64,000 bases of DNA from Desulfosarcina alkanivorans (GTDB lineage: Bacteria > Desulfobacterota > Desulfobacteria > Desulfobacterales > Desulfosarcinaceae): the NCBI RefSeq assembly GCF_009688945.1, contig NZ_AP021874.1:5890001-5954000 (forward strand), read 5' to 3'. Every line of letters starts with the position of its first letter. Position 1 is the first letter of the stretch. The translations under genes and the position numbers were made by a program. Positions 1 through 7,779 of this stretch are shown here, piece by piece. The notes beneath the pieces were generated by a model, which did not search any database, was not told the origin of the DNA, and saw only the letters and a program-made list of their open reading frames with translations.

Positions 1-256
1 CTTTTTCAAATACGTCAGAGTAGCCCCTTACCATTACCTGCTCGTCGATGATCTGTTGCTCTAACTCATGCCATTTCGAAGGCGTAAGGTCGAAAATGCT
101 CAAACCGAGCAGTTCGCCCTTTCTATAGCCGACCAGGTCCAGAAAAGGGTGGTTGGCCTCAGTCACCCGGCCTTCCATGTCAGCAGCGCCAAAGGCGTCC
201 ATCATGTTTGCACACAGTTGCCGGTACATGGTTTCCGGTTTCCTGCCATTTACCAT
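1..256 (-). CDS. PAS-domain signalling protein, N-terminal part (runs off window)
   Basis: The minus strand is open from an ATG at 256 to the window edge, giving 85 residues that begin MVNGRKPETMYRQL. Residues about 10-85 read as a PAS fold: an N-terminal helix (YRQLCANMMDAFG), then GRVTEANHPFLDLVGYRKGELLG and a following LTPSKWHELEQQI segment, the usual arrangement of a PAS sensor input. A strong ribosome binding site (GGAGGGA) lies 4-5 bases upstream of the ATG, which supports this start. The output domain (kinase, GGDEF or sigma-54 activator) is outside the window, so the class of protein is unknown. The IS element lies upstream, about 110 bases away. Confidence 0.72.
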   Translation of the reverse strand, partial: MVNGRKPETMYRQLCANMMDAFGAADMEGRVTEANHPFLDLVGYRKGELLGLSIFDLTPSKWHELEQQIIDEQVMVRGYSDVFEK

Positions 257-361
257 ATGATCCCTCCTAACAACGACCGCCCGGTTTACAACTGTCTCAT
301 AATAAATGAACCGCTTTTATACCCTCCCCAATCGAAATGACGCATGTCCCGAAAAGAGGGC

Positions 362-368
362 TTCCACC
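362..368. repeat. Probable IS target-site duplication, left copy
   Basis: TTCCACC here is repeated as TTCCACC at 2255-2261, immediately outside the right end of the IS. Seven bases is slightly longer than the 5-6 usually quoted for IS1634-type elements, so one base could be chance. Confidence 0.55.
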
Positions 369-2254
369 TTACATTCCGCACCCGTGAGAATCGATTTTAG
401 GAAATTTTTTATCGTTCAAAAATAACCACATAGGCGATTTAACATATTGTATTTACTGTAAAATAAAAATACCTAGACATTTCAACTAGTTGCTGGTACG
501 TTACCCCCAATCTTGACAACAACAGTTCAAAGGAGGGGACATGCCACCGCTTGACACTGAAAGTTTGACCATCACCGAGGTCAGGCATCTGCCGATCGTC
601 AAGGCTTATGCACAAAAAATCGGTCTGGTGGAGACCATCGACCGGATGGTCGGTTCTCAAATGGAATTGAGCCCCGGCATGGCTGTATTCGGCATGGTGC
701 TCGACACCCTTTCGGGACGGACACCGCTTTACCGTCTGACCGAATTTTTTGAAGAAAAGGATACGGAGCTTCTCCTGGGCACCGCTATCGAACCGGAACG
801 CTTTTGCGATACCAACTTGGGCCGGTCCATGGATCAGATTTTCGAGACCGGTACCCAGAAGGTGTTTTCTCAGATCGCGCAGAATGCATTGACAGTTTTT
901 GCCGTCGATCCGCGACGACTGCATTTCGATACGACCTCCGTGAGTGTATTCGGCGATTACCATCTGGTTGATCCACCGTTTGAGATCACCTATGGTTACA
1001 GCAAGGACAAACGACCGGACCTCAAACAGTTTCTGGTATCGATGCTGTGTGTCGACCGCAACATCCCCATTTTGGGGACCACGACGGACGGCAACGCTTC
1101 GGACAAGACCTTGAACAACGAACTGCTGACCAATATCTCCGCATACATGGCCAGACACGGGCTTGAACCGGGCGCGTACGTCTATGTGGCCGACTCTGCA
1201 TTTGTCACCGAGGACAATCTGAAGAAAGCCGACAGGCGTCAGACCTGGTTTCTGACCCGCCTGCCGGCGACCTACAAAGAGTGCGGCCGGATCATTCGTG
1301 AAGCCGTGGCCGCCGATGACTGGATCGACATCGGCCGCCTGGCCGAAGAACGCGACCGCCCCAATCGCTCAGTTGCCCGCTATCGGGCCTATGACGGCAC
1401 CGTCGAGCTTTACGGAAAAACCTACCGGGCGATCGTCGTGCATTCCAGCGCGCATGACAAGCGGCGTCATAAACGCATCGATCGCATGTTGAAACAGGAC
1501 CGCAAGCAGCTTGAAAAAGACTGCAAAAAGCTCGCGGACACCGTGTACTATTGTCAGGCCGATGCGCAGGTCGCGTTAGACAAACTGATTCGTCAATCCG
1601 CGTCCAGCTACCACCGGCTTCAAGCTGGTGTTGAAAAAATCCCCAAATACGGTCGCGGCCGGCCTGCGGCCGGTAAGCCCCGAAAGGTTTTGCGCTACGA
1701 ATATCGCGTAACGGCGACGGTTGTGGAAGCCCCGCAAAAAGTGCAACCGCTCAGGGAAGAAGCCGGTTGCTTTGTCCTGTTGACGAATCTTTTGGACCAA
1801 CAAGGCGACTGGTCCGCCCCGGAACTGCTCTCCCTTTACAAGAGCCAGATCGGCATCGAGAAGAACTTCAGCTTCCTGAAGGACCCGGCCATCGTAAACA
1901 GCATTTTTCTGAAAAAGGCCCAGCGGATCGAAGTGTTGGGCCTGGTATTGCTGATCTCCCTTTTGATCTGGCGTTTGATGGAGCGTTCCATGCGCCAGTA
2001 TGTCGAGACCAATGACTGTGAGTTGCCCGGTTGGGTGCGACGCAAAACCAGAAAGCCGACCAGCTTTATGATGACGACCAAGTTCTCTTCAATCATGGTC
2101 GTTTCCATCGGGAACCACAGACAGTTGGCAAAACCATTGAAAGCTGTTCAGCTTGAGTATTTGAAAGCGCTTGGCGTCACAACTGACACATTCACAGCCC
2201 CATAAAGCGATGAAAAATAGTCGAATCGTTGCTGCTTGGGGTGCGGAATGTACG
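369..2254 (+). mobile_element. Complete IS1634-type insertion sequence
   Basis: The element is bounded by inverted ends. TACATTCCGCACCC at 370-383 is matched by its reverse complement at 2239-2252, with weaker similarity continuing inward on both sides. The 7-base word TTCCACC occurs just outside both ends (362-368 and 2255-2261) and is the probable target-site duplication, which would place the boundaries at about 369 and 2254. The exact outermost two bases are uncertain because they do not pair. The element carries a single intact transposase gene and no passenger gene. Intact ends, an intact gene and an apparent duplication suggest a fairly recent insertion. Confidence 0.8.
541..2205 (+). 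CDS. IS1634-family transposase (DDE, DUF4277 N-terminus)
   Basis: This 554-residue protein is the transposase of the surrounding IS. The N-terminus (ITEVRHLPIVKAYAQKIGL) matches the DUF4277 domain that heads IS1634-type transposases. The catalytic triad of the IS4-like fold is visible: D130 in FDTTSVSVFGDY, D218 in YVADSAFVTEDN, and E440 in the YREK-type signature YKSQIGIEKNFSFLK. The ATG follows a good AAAGGAGGGG site. Length is normal for the family and no frameshift is seen, so the gene should be functional. The 170-base leader upstream of it lies inside the element. Confidence 0.93.
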   Translation: MPPLDTESLTITEVRHLPIVKAYAQKIGLVETIDRMVGSQMELSPGMAVFGMVLDTLSGRTPLYRLTEFFEEKDTELLLGTAIEPERFCDTNLGRSMDQIFETGTQKVFSQIAQNALTVFAVDPRRLHFDTTSVSVFGDYHLVDPPFEITYGYSKDKRPDLKQFLVSMLCVDRNIPILGTTTDGNASDKTLNNELLTNISAYMARHGLEPGAYVYVADSAFVTEDNLKKADRRQTWFLTRLPATYKECGRIIREAVAADDWIDIGRLAEERDRPNRSVARYRAYDGTVELYGKTYRAIVVHSSAHDKRRHKRIDRMLKQDRKQLEKDCKKLADTVYYCQADAQVALDKLIRQSASSYHRLQAGVEKIPKYGRGRPAAGKPRKVLRYEYRVTATVVEAPQKVQPLREEAGCFVLLTNLLDQQGDWSAPELLSLYKSQIGIEKNFSFLKDPAIVNSIFLKKAQRIEVLGLVLLISLLIWRLMERSMRQYVETNDCELPGWVRRKTRKPTSFMMTTKFSSIMVVSIGNHRQLAKPLKAVQLEYLKALGVTTDTFTAP

Positions 2255-2261
2255 TTCCACC
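2255..2261. repeat. Probable IS target-site duplication, right copy
   Basis: This is the second copy of TTCCACC, directly outside the right inverted end. It pairs with the copy at 362-368. Confidence 0.55.
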
Positions 2262-2432
2262 ATTGAATCTGCTTCCAATGACCGAGTCTGAGGGATTGTC
2301 CGGGGACAACTAAAAAAGCAACCAGATGGCACCATAGTAACTATCGATGATTTCTGCCGTTCATTCTTTTATCGCCCGGCATGAGGCGCGGCGGCGGTTG
2401 GCCGCCGTCCTCAATGCTGTTCGGCAGCCATA

Positions 2433-2915
2433 TTACTTCGAAATTATGATTACGCGACCCCGAGAGGTAAAAGAAACGCCTTGCTGATTTTGCGTACCTA
2501 TCATTATTGATTCAACAATGGGTGGATTAACCAGTTTGTCGGAATTCCATTCAACGATGAAATTGGCCCCAGATCCCCCGCTTTTGTCTCTTTCGGGTAT
2601 AACATAGCGTAATGATTCCAATGGAGATAGAAATACCGGCGTACTTAAAAATTTTTTTAAAAGCGTCCCCTTCGTCTCGTAATAATTGACTAGGGTGATC
2701 GTAATTGAATGACTGGGATCAATATTTCTGATGCTCAGGGTTGCCGCCAACAAGAACGGCCGCTCGCGGTTGCCACTGTAAATATGTGAATAAGCAGGCA
2801 CATAAACAGTCTGCCCGTCAGATAACCCGATGTCCTGGCCGGCGTATACAGGCAGAGGTGAAAAATGAATGGTGAGAAGAAGAAGCATGCAGGCAAAAAA
2901 ATAGCTCTTATTCAT
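2433..2915 (-). CDS. Exported DUF3124 family protein
   Basis: The ATG at 2915 gives 160 residues and is preceded by TTGGAG at a suitable distance; an upstream in-frame ATG would add 17 residues without a ribosome site. Residues 1-25 form a signal peptide (KSYFFACMLLLLTIHFSP, cleavage near VYAG). The mature part has the words TVYVPAYSHIYSG, LSIRNID and VNYYET and ends in FTSRGRVIIISK, typical of DUF3124, a small periplasmic family of unknown function with a predicted beta-sandwich fold. No lipobox Cys is visible. The gene stands alone between the IS and the helicase operon and its base composition is AT-richer than the genes that follow. Confidence 0.78.
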   Translation of the reverse strand: MNKSYFFACMLLLLTIHFSPLPVYAGQDIGLSDGQTVYVPAYSHIYSGNRERPFLLAATLSIRNIDPSHSITITLVNYYETKGTLLKKFLSTPVFLSPLESLRYVIPERDKSGGSGANFIVEWNSDKLVNPPIVESIMIGTQNQQGVSFTSRGRVIIISK

Positions 2916-3340
2916 GGTTATTCTCCAATTCAATACATGCGTCGAACGACTTGTGTCAGCGGGCAAATGGGCCTCGCGGTCTCGCTTATGGGTGGTGATG
3001 CATGGAATTTTTTCCGCGTATCACACTTATAGAATAAACAATTTCCCGGGTATTGGCGAATAACGTGCAGAATGCGGAAAATAAGCAGAAAATTGGTCAC
3101 TTTTTGTTTCCAAGGATATACCAATAATGGAAACCAAACACAACTCCACCTTACCCCGCACTCCGGTCTGATTACCCCAATGGAATTTTCGCGCAGGCTG
3201 CCGGCGAAGGGGGCAGTCCTTCCATGAGAAGGCCATGTGCATTTAGGAAAGAAGTGATCGAGAGCAGGGCTAAGGTGTCGACGATACTATCATGTCAACC
3301 CTCATGCAGCGACCAGGTACAGGCTTTTGCAACAGATAGG
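2916..3340. other. Intergenic, nothing recognised
   Basis: About 420 bases separate the DUF3124 gene from the end of the helicase gene. Short open frames on the minus strand here lack ribosome sites and recognisable sequence. No terminator, repeat or RNA motif was identified. Confidence 0.4.
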
Positions 3341-5494
3341 TTAGAGTCCCGCGTCCCCCTCATCCGTTTCCTCCACCACCGGCGTTTTCATGATCAGGCC
3401 GATGGCTTCGCGGGCCGTGGCCGCGGCATCGGGGAACACGTCGATCAGGTTGGCGGTGTGGCGCAGGTTGTCGGCGGTGCGCATCATCAGCATGGCCAGA
3501 TTGCCCTCGGCCATGCCGTATTCCCTGGCGATGGTTTCCCAGGGGTACCCCGACGCCCACGCGTGGGTCATGGCGGCGGGCCGCAGGTAGAACTGGCGCA
3601 CGTCGAATCCCCGGGATTTCATGTGGCGGGCGAATCCGCTCAGCTTTTTCTGGATACGGACCACCGTTTTCTTCAGCCGGTTGGGCACCAGGCGGCCCTC
3701 CATGCGGTCATCGGTCTCCCTTTCGTTGACCAGGCAGGCGAACACGCCTGCCATCCGGGCCGCATCCCCGTCGGGAAGCAGGCCCTGGCGCAGGCATTCG
3801 GCCACCAGCAGGGGCTGGTCCACCCGCAATTGGGAGGCCCAGAGGCCGTCGGCGGTAAGGCGGTCGTCATCCCCCACAAAGCCCGTTTCCTTGAGAAAAT
3901 CCAGGTGGCGCACGAAATCCTCCCACAGGACCTCGTGGATGCCGGCCATGCGGCTTTTCCGGCGGCTGTCCGCTGCTTTGGAGACCAGCAGCCAGGTGGC
4001 GAAGGATCGCTTGAGCAGTTCCTCCACCTGGGCCGGGGTGTGGGAGAGCAGCAGGTTGAGGACCAGGGAGAAGTTGATGCGGATGCGGCTGATGACCTTT
4101 CCCGGCCGGGATGAGAGCAGGCGGGCCACCAGCTGAAGGTCCATGTAACGGCCGGGCACGGCCAGGGCAAAGCCGATCTTGTCCATGCCCCGGCGGCCGG
4201 CGCGGCCGGTCATCTGGTGAAGCTGGGTGGCGTCCAGGGGGATGAACTCGGTGCCGTTGAAGCGGTCCGAATTGAAAAATACCATGGTCCGGGCCGGAAA
4301 ATTGACGCCGGCGGCCACGGTGGATGTGGCGAAAACGGCGGTCAGCAGGCCTTCGCTCATCAGGCTTTCGACCACCAGCTTCCAGCCGGGAAGATGGCCG
4401 CTGTGGTGGGCGCCCACGCCGGCCTGCTCAAGATGGATGCGCTGGCGGTGCCGGACCAGGTGGGGCGAACTGCCGGTGAGGGTTTTGACCCGTTCGAAAA
4501 TGCGGGCCTTCTTCGCGTCGCTCAGGTTGACGGCCCCATGGCACAGGCTCAGGGCGGCATCGCAGTCGCTGCGGGATTTCAAAAAGAAGATTGCTGGCAG
4601 CAGGTCGAAGGCCTTGAGCACCCGCAGGATGTCGCCGAACGGGGGCAGGCCCCGGCGGCGGTGCGGCTCCGGTTTGCGTTTGCCGGCAACCAGGCCGGCC
4701 ACGCGCTTGTGAAGCGTTCTGGCCCCGCGCCCCCCTTTGGCCTTCAGGGGCAGCAGGGTGCCCGACGGATGCAGCACCATGGGGTAGAGCGGCACGGGTC
4801 GCTGGGTCTCGGCCACCACCCGGCAGGGCCGTCCGCGAATGGTCGTCAGCCAGTCGGCGATGGCGCCCGCATTGCCCACCGTCGCCGAGAGCATGAGCAG
4901 CGGGATGCGCGGGGGCAGGTAGATCATGGTTTCCTCCCAGACCACGCCGCGTTCTTCGTCTCCCAGGAAGTGGGCCTCGTCCAGCACCACCAGGTCGGTG
5001 TTCAGCGAGATGCCCTGGTGCATGGCGTCGTAGAGCTGATTTCTGAGGATCTCGGTGGTGCCCACGATGATGGGGGCGTCGGGGCTTTCCTTGCGGTCGC
5101 CGGTGAGAATGCCCACGTTGTCGGGGCCGAAGATCTCCGAGAACTCGATCAGTTTCGAGTTGGTGAGGGCCTTGAGCGGCGAGGCGTACCATGACCGCCC
5201 GCCCCGTTCGAAGGTGCGCCGGATGGTCTCGACGGCGATCCAGGTTTTGCCGGCACCGGTGGGGGCAGTCACCAGGCAGTCCGATTCGGCCATGACCGCC
5301 ACCGCCTCGGTCTGGAACCGGTCCGGGGTGAAGGGCCGGTTCCTGGGAACGCCGATGCCGGTGAAGACGGCTTTGAGCTGCGGGTCGGCGCCGGGAGACA
5401 TGTGCATCCGGCCATGCTGCCGTTTTCCCTGGGGCTTTCGTCTTGACGGATATCTGCGGCGCCCGGGCGGCGAGCCGTTGGTGGGTTTTTTCAT
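3341..5494 (-). CDS. Ski2-like DEAD/DEAH-box helicase
   Basis: This 717-residue protein is a superfamily 2 helicase of the Ski2/Mtr4-like group. It shows motif I APTGAGKT (77-84), motif Ia ASPLKAL, motif Ib TGD, motif II DEAH (172-175), motif III SAT (203-205), motif V FATSTVAAGVNFPARTMVF and motif VI QMTGRAGRRGMD. A C-terminal helical region follows, as in Ski2-like enzymes. The first 30 residues are very basic (RRRYPSRRKPQGKRQHGR) and may bind nucleic acid, or the true start may be Met30 or Met32. It lies 10 bases downstream of cooC and no separate promoter is visible. It probably remodels RNA; the substrate is unknown, and the pairing with cooC has no obvious functional logic. Confidence 0.88.
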   Translation of the reverse strand: MKKPTNGSPPGRRRYPSRRKPQGKRQHGRMHMSPGADPQLKAVFTGIGVPRNRPFTPDRFQTEAVAVMAESDCLVTAPTGAGKTWIAVETIRRTFERGGRSWYASPLKALTNSKLIEFSEIFGPDNVGILTGDRKESPDAPIIVGTTEILRNQLYDAMHQGISLNTDLVVLDEAHFLGDEERGVVWEETMIYLPPRIPLLMLSATVGNAGAIADWLTTIRGRPCRVVAETQRPVPLYPMVLHPSGTLLPLKAKGGRGARTLHKRVAGLVAGKRKPEPHRRRGLPPFGDILRVLKAFDLLPAIFFLKSRSDCDAALSLCHGAVNLSDAKKARIFERVKTLTGSSPHLVRHRQRIHLEQAGVGAHHSGHLPGWKLVVESLMSEGLLTAVFATSTVAAGVNFPARTMVFFNSDRFNGTEFIPLDATQLHQMTGRAGRRGMDKIGFALAVPGRYMDLQLVARLLSSRPGKVISRIRINFSLVLNLLLSHTPAQVEELLKRSFATWLLVSKAADSRRKSRMAGIHEVLWEDFVRHLDFLKETGFVGDDDRLTADGLWASQLRVDQPLLVAECLRQGLLPDGDAARMAGVFACLVNERETDDRMEGRLVPNRLKKTVVRIQKKLSGFARHMKSRGFDVRQFYLRPAAMTHAWASGYPWETIAREYGMAEGNLAMLMMRTADNLRHTANLIDVFPDAAATAREAIGLIMKTPVVEETDEGDAGL

Positions 5495-5504
5495 CGTGGC
5501 GGCG

Positions 5505-6260
5505 CTACAGCTTGTCTATGATGCCGGCCACGACCTGCTTGGCCGTGGATGGGGTATCATAGGGGGCGGCGCCGGAAAGATCGGCTTCGATGAGCGTGTC
5601 GTCGTAGGGCATGAATCCCAGGAATTCAAAGTCGGAGAGGTGTTTTCTCAAAAAATCCTCGTCCTTGGGACTGCGGATCTTGTTGCCCACGATGGCGATC
5701 TGTTTCAGGTGGATTTCAGAGGCCAGGCGTCTGATGTGTTCGGCCGTGTCGATGCTGCGGCGGCCCGGCTCCACCACCACGATCAGCTTGTCCACCGCCT
5801 GGGCCGTGGCCCGCCCCAGATGCTCGATGCCCGCCTCCATGTCCATGATGACCACTTCGTTGCGTCCCAGTACCACATGGGTCACCAGGGCCTTGAGCAG
5901 GGTGGATTCCGGACACAGGCAGCCGGAACCGCCTTTTTTGACGCTTCCCAGGCGCATGAGCTTGATGTTGTCCAGGCGGACGGAAAGGGTCTCGGGGATG
6001 TCGTCCACCTTGGGGTTGAGCTTGAAAAAACCGCCGATGGTGCCGGGCTGGGCGCCGGTGCGCTCGAAAATCAGCTCTTTCATATCGGCAATGGGGGTCA
6101 CCTTGTCGGCGTCGGCAATGCCCAGGGCCGCCGCCAGGTTGGCGTCCGGGTCCGCATCGATGGCCAGGACCTTGTTGCCCCGGTCACTGAGCGTCCGTGC
6201 CAAAAGAGAAGAGAATGTGGTTTTGCCCACGCCGCCTTTACCGCTGACTGCCAGTTTCAT
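5505..6260 (-). CDS. cooC: CooC-type nickel-insertion ATPase for CO dehydrogenase
   Basis: This 251-residue MinD/Mrp-class P-loop ATPase has a deviant Walker A GKGGVGKT (7-14), DADPDAN at 35-41 and the CxC pair GSGCLCPE (C114 and C116) that binds metal in CooC dimers. These features match CooC/AcsF, which uses ATP to help insert nickel into the C-cluster of carbon monoxide dehydrogenase. An AAGGACA ribosome site precedes the ATG. It is the first gene of a two-gene minus-strand unit with the helicase. No CO dehydrogenase or acetyl-CoA synthase gene is in the window, so its partner must lie elsewhere. The role fits an anaerobe using the Wood-Ljungdahl pathway. Confidence 0.9.
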   Translation of the reverse strand: MKLAVSGKGGVGKTTFSSLLARTLSDRGNKVLAIDADPDANLAAALGIADADKVTPIADMKELIFERTGAQPGTIGGFFKLNPKVDDIPETLSVRLDNIKLMRLGSVKKGGSGCLCPESTLLKALVTHVVLGRNEVVIMDMEAGIEHLGRATAQAVDKLIVVVEPGRRSIDTAEHIRRLASEIHLKQIAIVGNKIRSPKDEDFLRKHLSDFEFLGFMPYDDTLIEADLSGAAPYDTPSTAKQVVAGIIDKL

Positions 6261-6462
6261 ATCGCTGTCCTTTCGTTGCCATCAGCAAATAGGCCCTCGT
6301 TTATTCCGCAATCCGTTAATATAAGACAGGTTGCCGTTTCAGCAAGGGGCAGTGTTATCAAGAAATTATGTTCCATGGGCCTCCGTTGACGTTTCGGAAG
6401 AAAACGCGTCACCCCCCGGGGTTTCAATTTTCGCCCCTGAATCCGTTTTCAGTTCTATCGCC

Positions 6463-6491
6463 TTGACCGGATTCGGCATAAAAGATATATC
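6463..6491 (+). promoter_or_regulatory. Candidate sigma-70 promoter of the RND efflux operon
   Basis: TTGACC at 6463-6468 and TATATC at 6486-6491 are spaced by 17 bases, about 90 bases upstream of the adaptor gene. The -10 region sits inside a perfect 12-base palindrome, AAGATATATCTT (6482-6493), which could be an operator. Assigned by eye. Confidence 0.45.
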
Positions 6492-6577
6492 TTACCGAAT
6501 ATTTTGACGGATTCCCGCTCCAGCCGCCGCAGGCCACCGATTGAAGCGACATTCCCTATTTCCCGGAGAAAACGGAT

Positions 6578-7702
6578 ATGGCCCCGATACCTTTCAGGCG
6601 TTTGCTAATCCTTCTCCTGGCCGTCACCATGATGCTCCCGGTGGCCGGACCGTGCCAGGAAAAATCAGGAGGGGCGCCCCAACGGCCCCCCGCACCGGTG
6701 ACCGTGGTGCCGGTGGTGAACCGGCAGGTGGCCCGGCAGGTGACCCTGGTGGGCAGCGTGGAGGCCCTTGCAACCAGCGTGGTCGCCGCCGAGGTGGGCG
6801 GGGTGGTTGCATCGTTTCCGGCCAAGGAGGGGCGGCAGGTCAGCAGAGGCGACCTGCTGGTGCGCCTCAAGGCGCATCAACTCGAACTGGAACTCAAGGG
6901 GCGGGCGGCCGAACGGGAGCGGATCAAGGCCAACCTTGAAAACGCGCGGAAAGAGCTGGACCGGGTGGGGCGCCTGCGGGAGAACAAAAGCCTTCCCCAG
7001 CGAACCTACGATGACGCCCTGTACGCCCACCGCGCCCTGGCCCAGGCCCTGCTGGTGGCCGAATCCCAGATCGATACACTGGCCTATCGCATCGAACAGA
7101 AGACGGTCGTCGCCCCCTTCGACGGGTTCGTGGCCGCCGAGCACACTCAGGTGGGCCAGTGGATCCAGCCGGGCGGGCCGGTGGTGACCCTGGTGGACAT
7201 CTCCCGCGTCCGCGTATCCGTGGACGTGCCCGAGCGCTATGCGGTCCAAATGGCTCCCGATGCACGGGTGCGGGTGGCCATCACCAGCCTGGCCGGCGAT
7301 GTCCGGGAGGGCACCATCGATGTCATCCTGCCCAAGGGGGACGCCATGACCCGGACGTTCCCGGTGCGGGTGCTTTTCGACAACCCCGGGTTTTCCATAA
7401 AGGCCGGCATGGAGGCCGTGGCCACCTTCGATCTTTCCGAGCGGTTCAGTGCCCTGATGGTTCCCAAGGACGCGGTGGTGACGGCCGGGGACCGCTCCCT
7501 GGTCTACCGGGTGGCCGATGCCAAGGCCTTTGCCGTGGCCGTGGCCGTGGAGGGGTACCATGACGGGCTGGCCGCCGTGAGCGGCGACCTCGAGGCTGGG
7601 GACATGGTGGTGGTCCGGGGCAATGAGCGACTGCGCCCGGGACAGGATGTGGCTGCTGCAGAGGACGGAGGGCGGAGGTCAGAAGACGGAGGACGGGATT
7701 GA
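6578..7702 (+). CDS. RND efflux periplasmic adaptor (membrane fusion protein)
   Basis: This 374-residue adaptor links an inner-membrane RND pump to an outer-membrane channel. A signal peptide spans about 1-26 (LLILLLAVTMMLPVAGPC); the Cys could be a lipidation site. The lipoyl-like half (VVAAEVGGVVASF) and its return strand (TVVAPFDGFVAAEHTQVGQWIQPGGPVVTLVD) flank an alpha-hairpin (about 105-165), followed by the beta-barrel and membrane-proximal domains. The ATG follows CCCGGAGAA. The gene is followed after 77 bases by the permease. The last 15 residues (EDGGRRSEDGGRD region) are encoded by a G-rich repeat that also fills the following spacer, so this tail is probably not functional sequence. 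Substrate is unknown. Confidence 0.9.
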   Translation: MAPIPFRRLLILLLAVTMMLPVAGPCQEKSGGAPQRPPAPVTVVPVVNRQVARQVTLVGSVEALATSVVAAEVGGVVASFPAKEGRQVSRGDLLVRLKAHQLELELKGRAAERERIKANLENARKELDRVGRLRENKSLPQRTYDDALYAHRALAQALLVAESQIDTLAYRIEQKTVVAPFDGFVAAEHTQVGQWIQPGGPVVTLVDISRVRVSVDVPERYAVQMAPDARVRVAITSLAGDVREGTIDVILPKGDAMTRTFPVRVLFDNPGFSIKAGMEAVATFDLSERFSALMVPKDAVVTAGDRSLVYRVADAKAFAVAVAVEGYHDGLAAVSGDLEAGDMVVVRGNERLRPGQDVAAAEDGGRRSEDGGRD

Positions 7703-7770
7703 GGAATTGAGGGCGCGGCTTCCGCCGCGATCGGTTTTCGGACCTCCGACCTCAGTTCTCCGACATCGGA
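7668..7770. repeat. Purine-rich imperfect inverted repeat in the adaptor-permease spacer
   Basis: GGCGGAGGTCAGAAGACGG near 7670 is loosely mirrored by GGACCTCCGACCTC near 7740, and GGTTTTCGGACCTCCG at 7733-7748 recurs exactly at 12988-13003. The repeat spans the adaptor stop codon, so it codes the odd C-terminal tail of that protein. It belongs to a dispersed intergenic repeat of unknown function. Confidence 0.5.
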
Positions 7771-7779
7771 TACCTGAAC

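Noticed and set aside
6541..6939. Short plus-strand frame overlapping the start of the adaptor gene
   Set aside because: It reads Gly/Arg/Pro-rich low-complexity sequence in a different frame from the adaptor, which has a signal peptide and family motifs.
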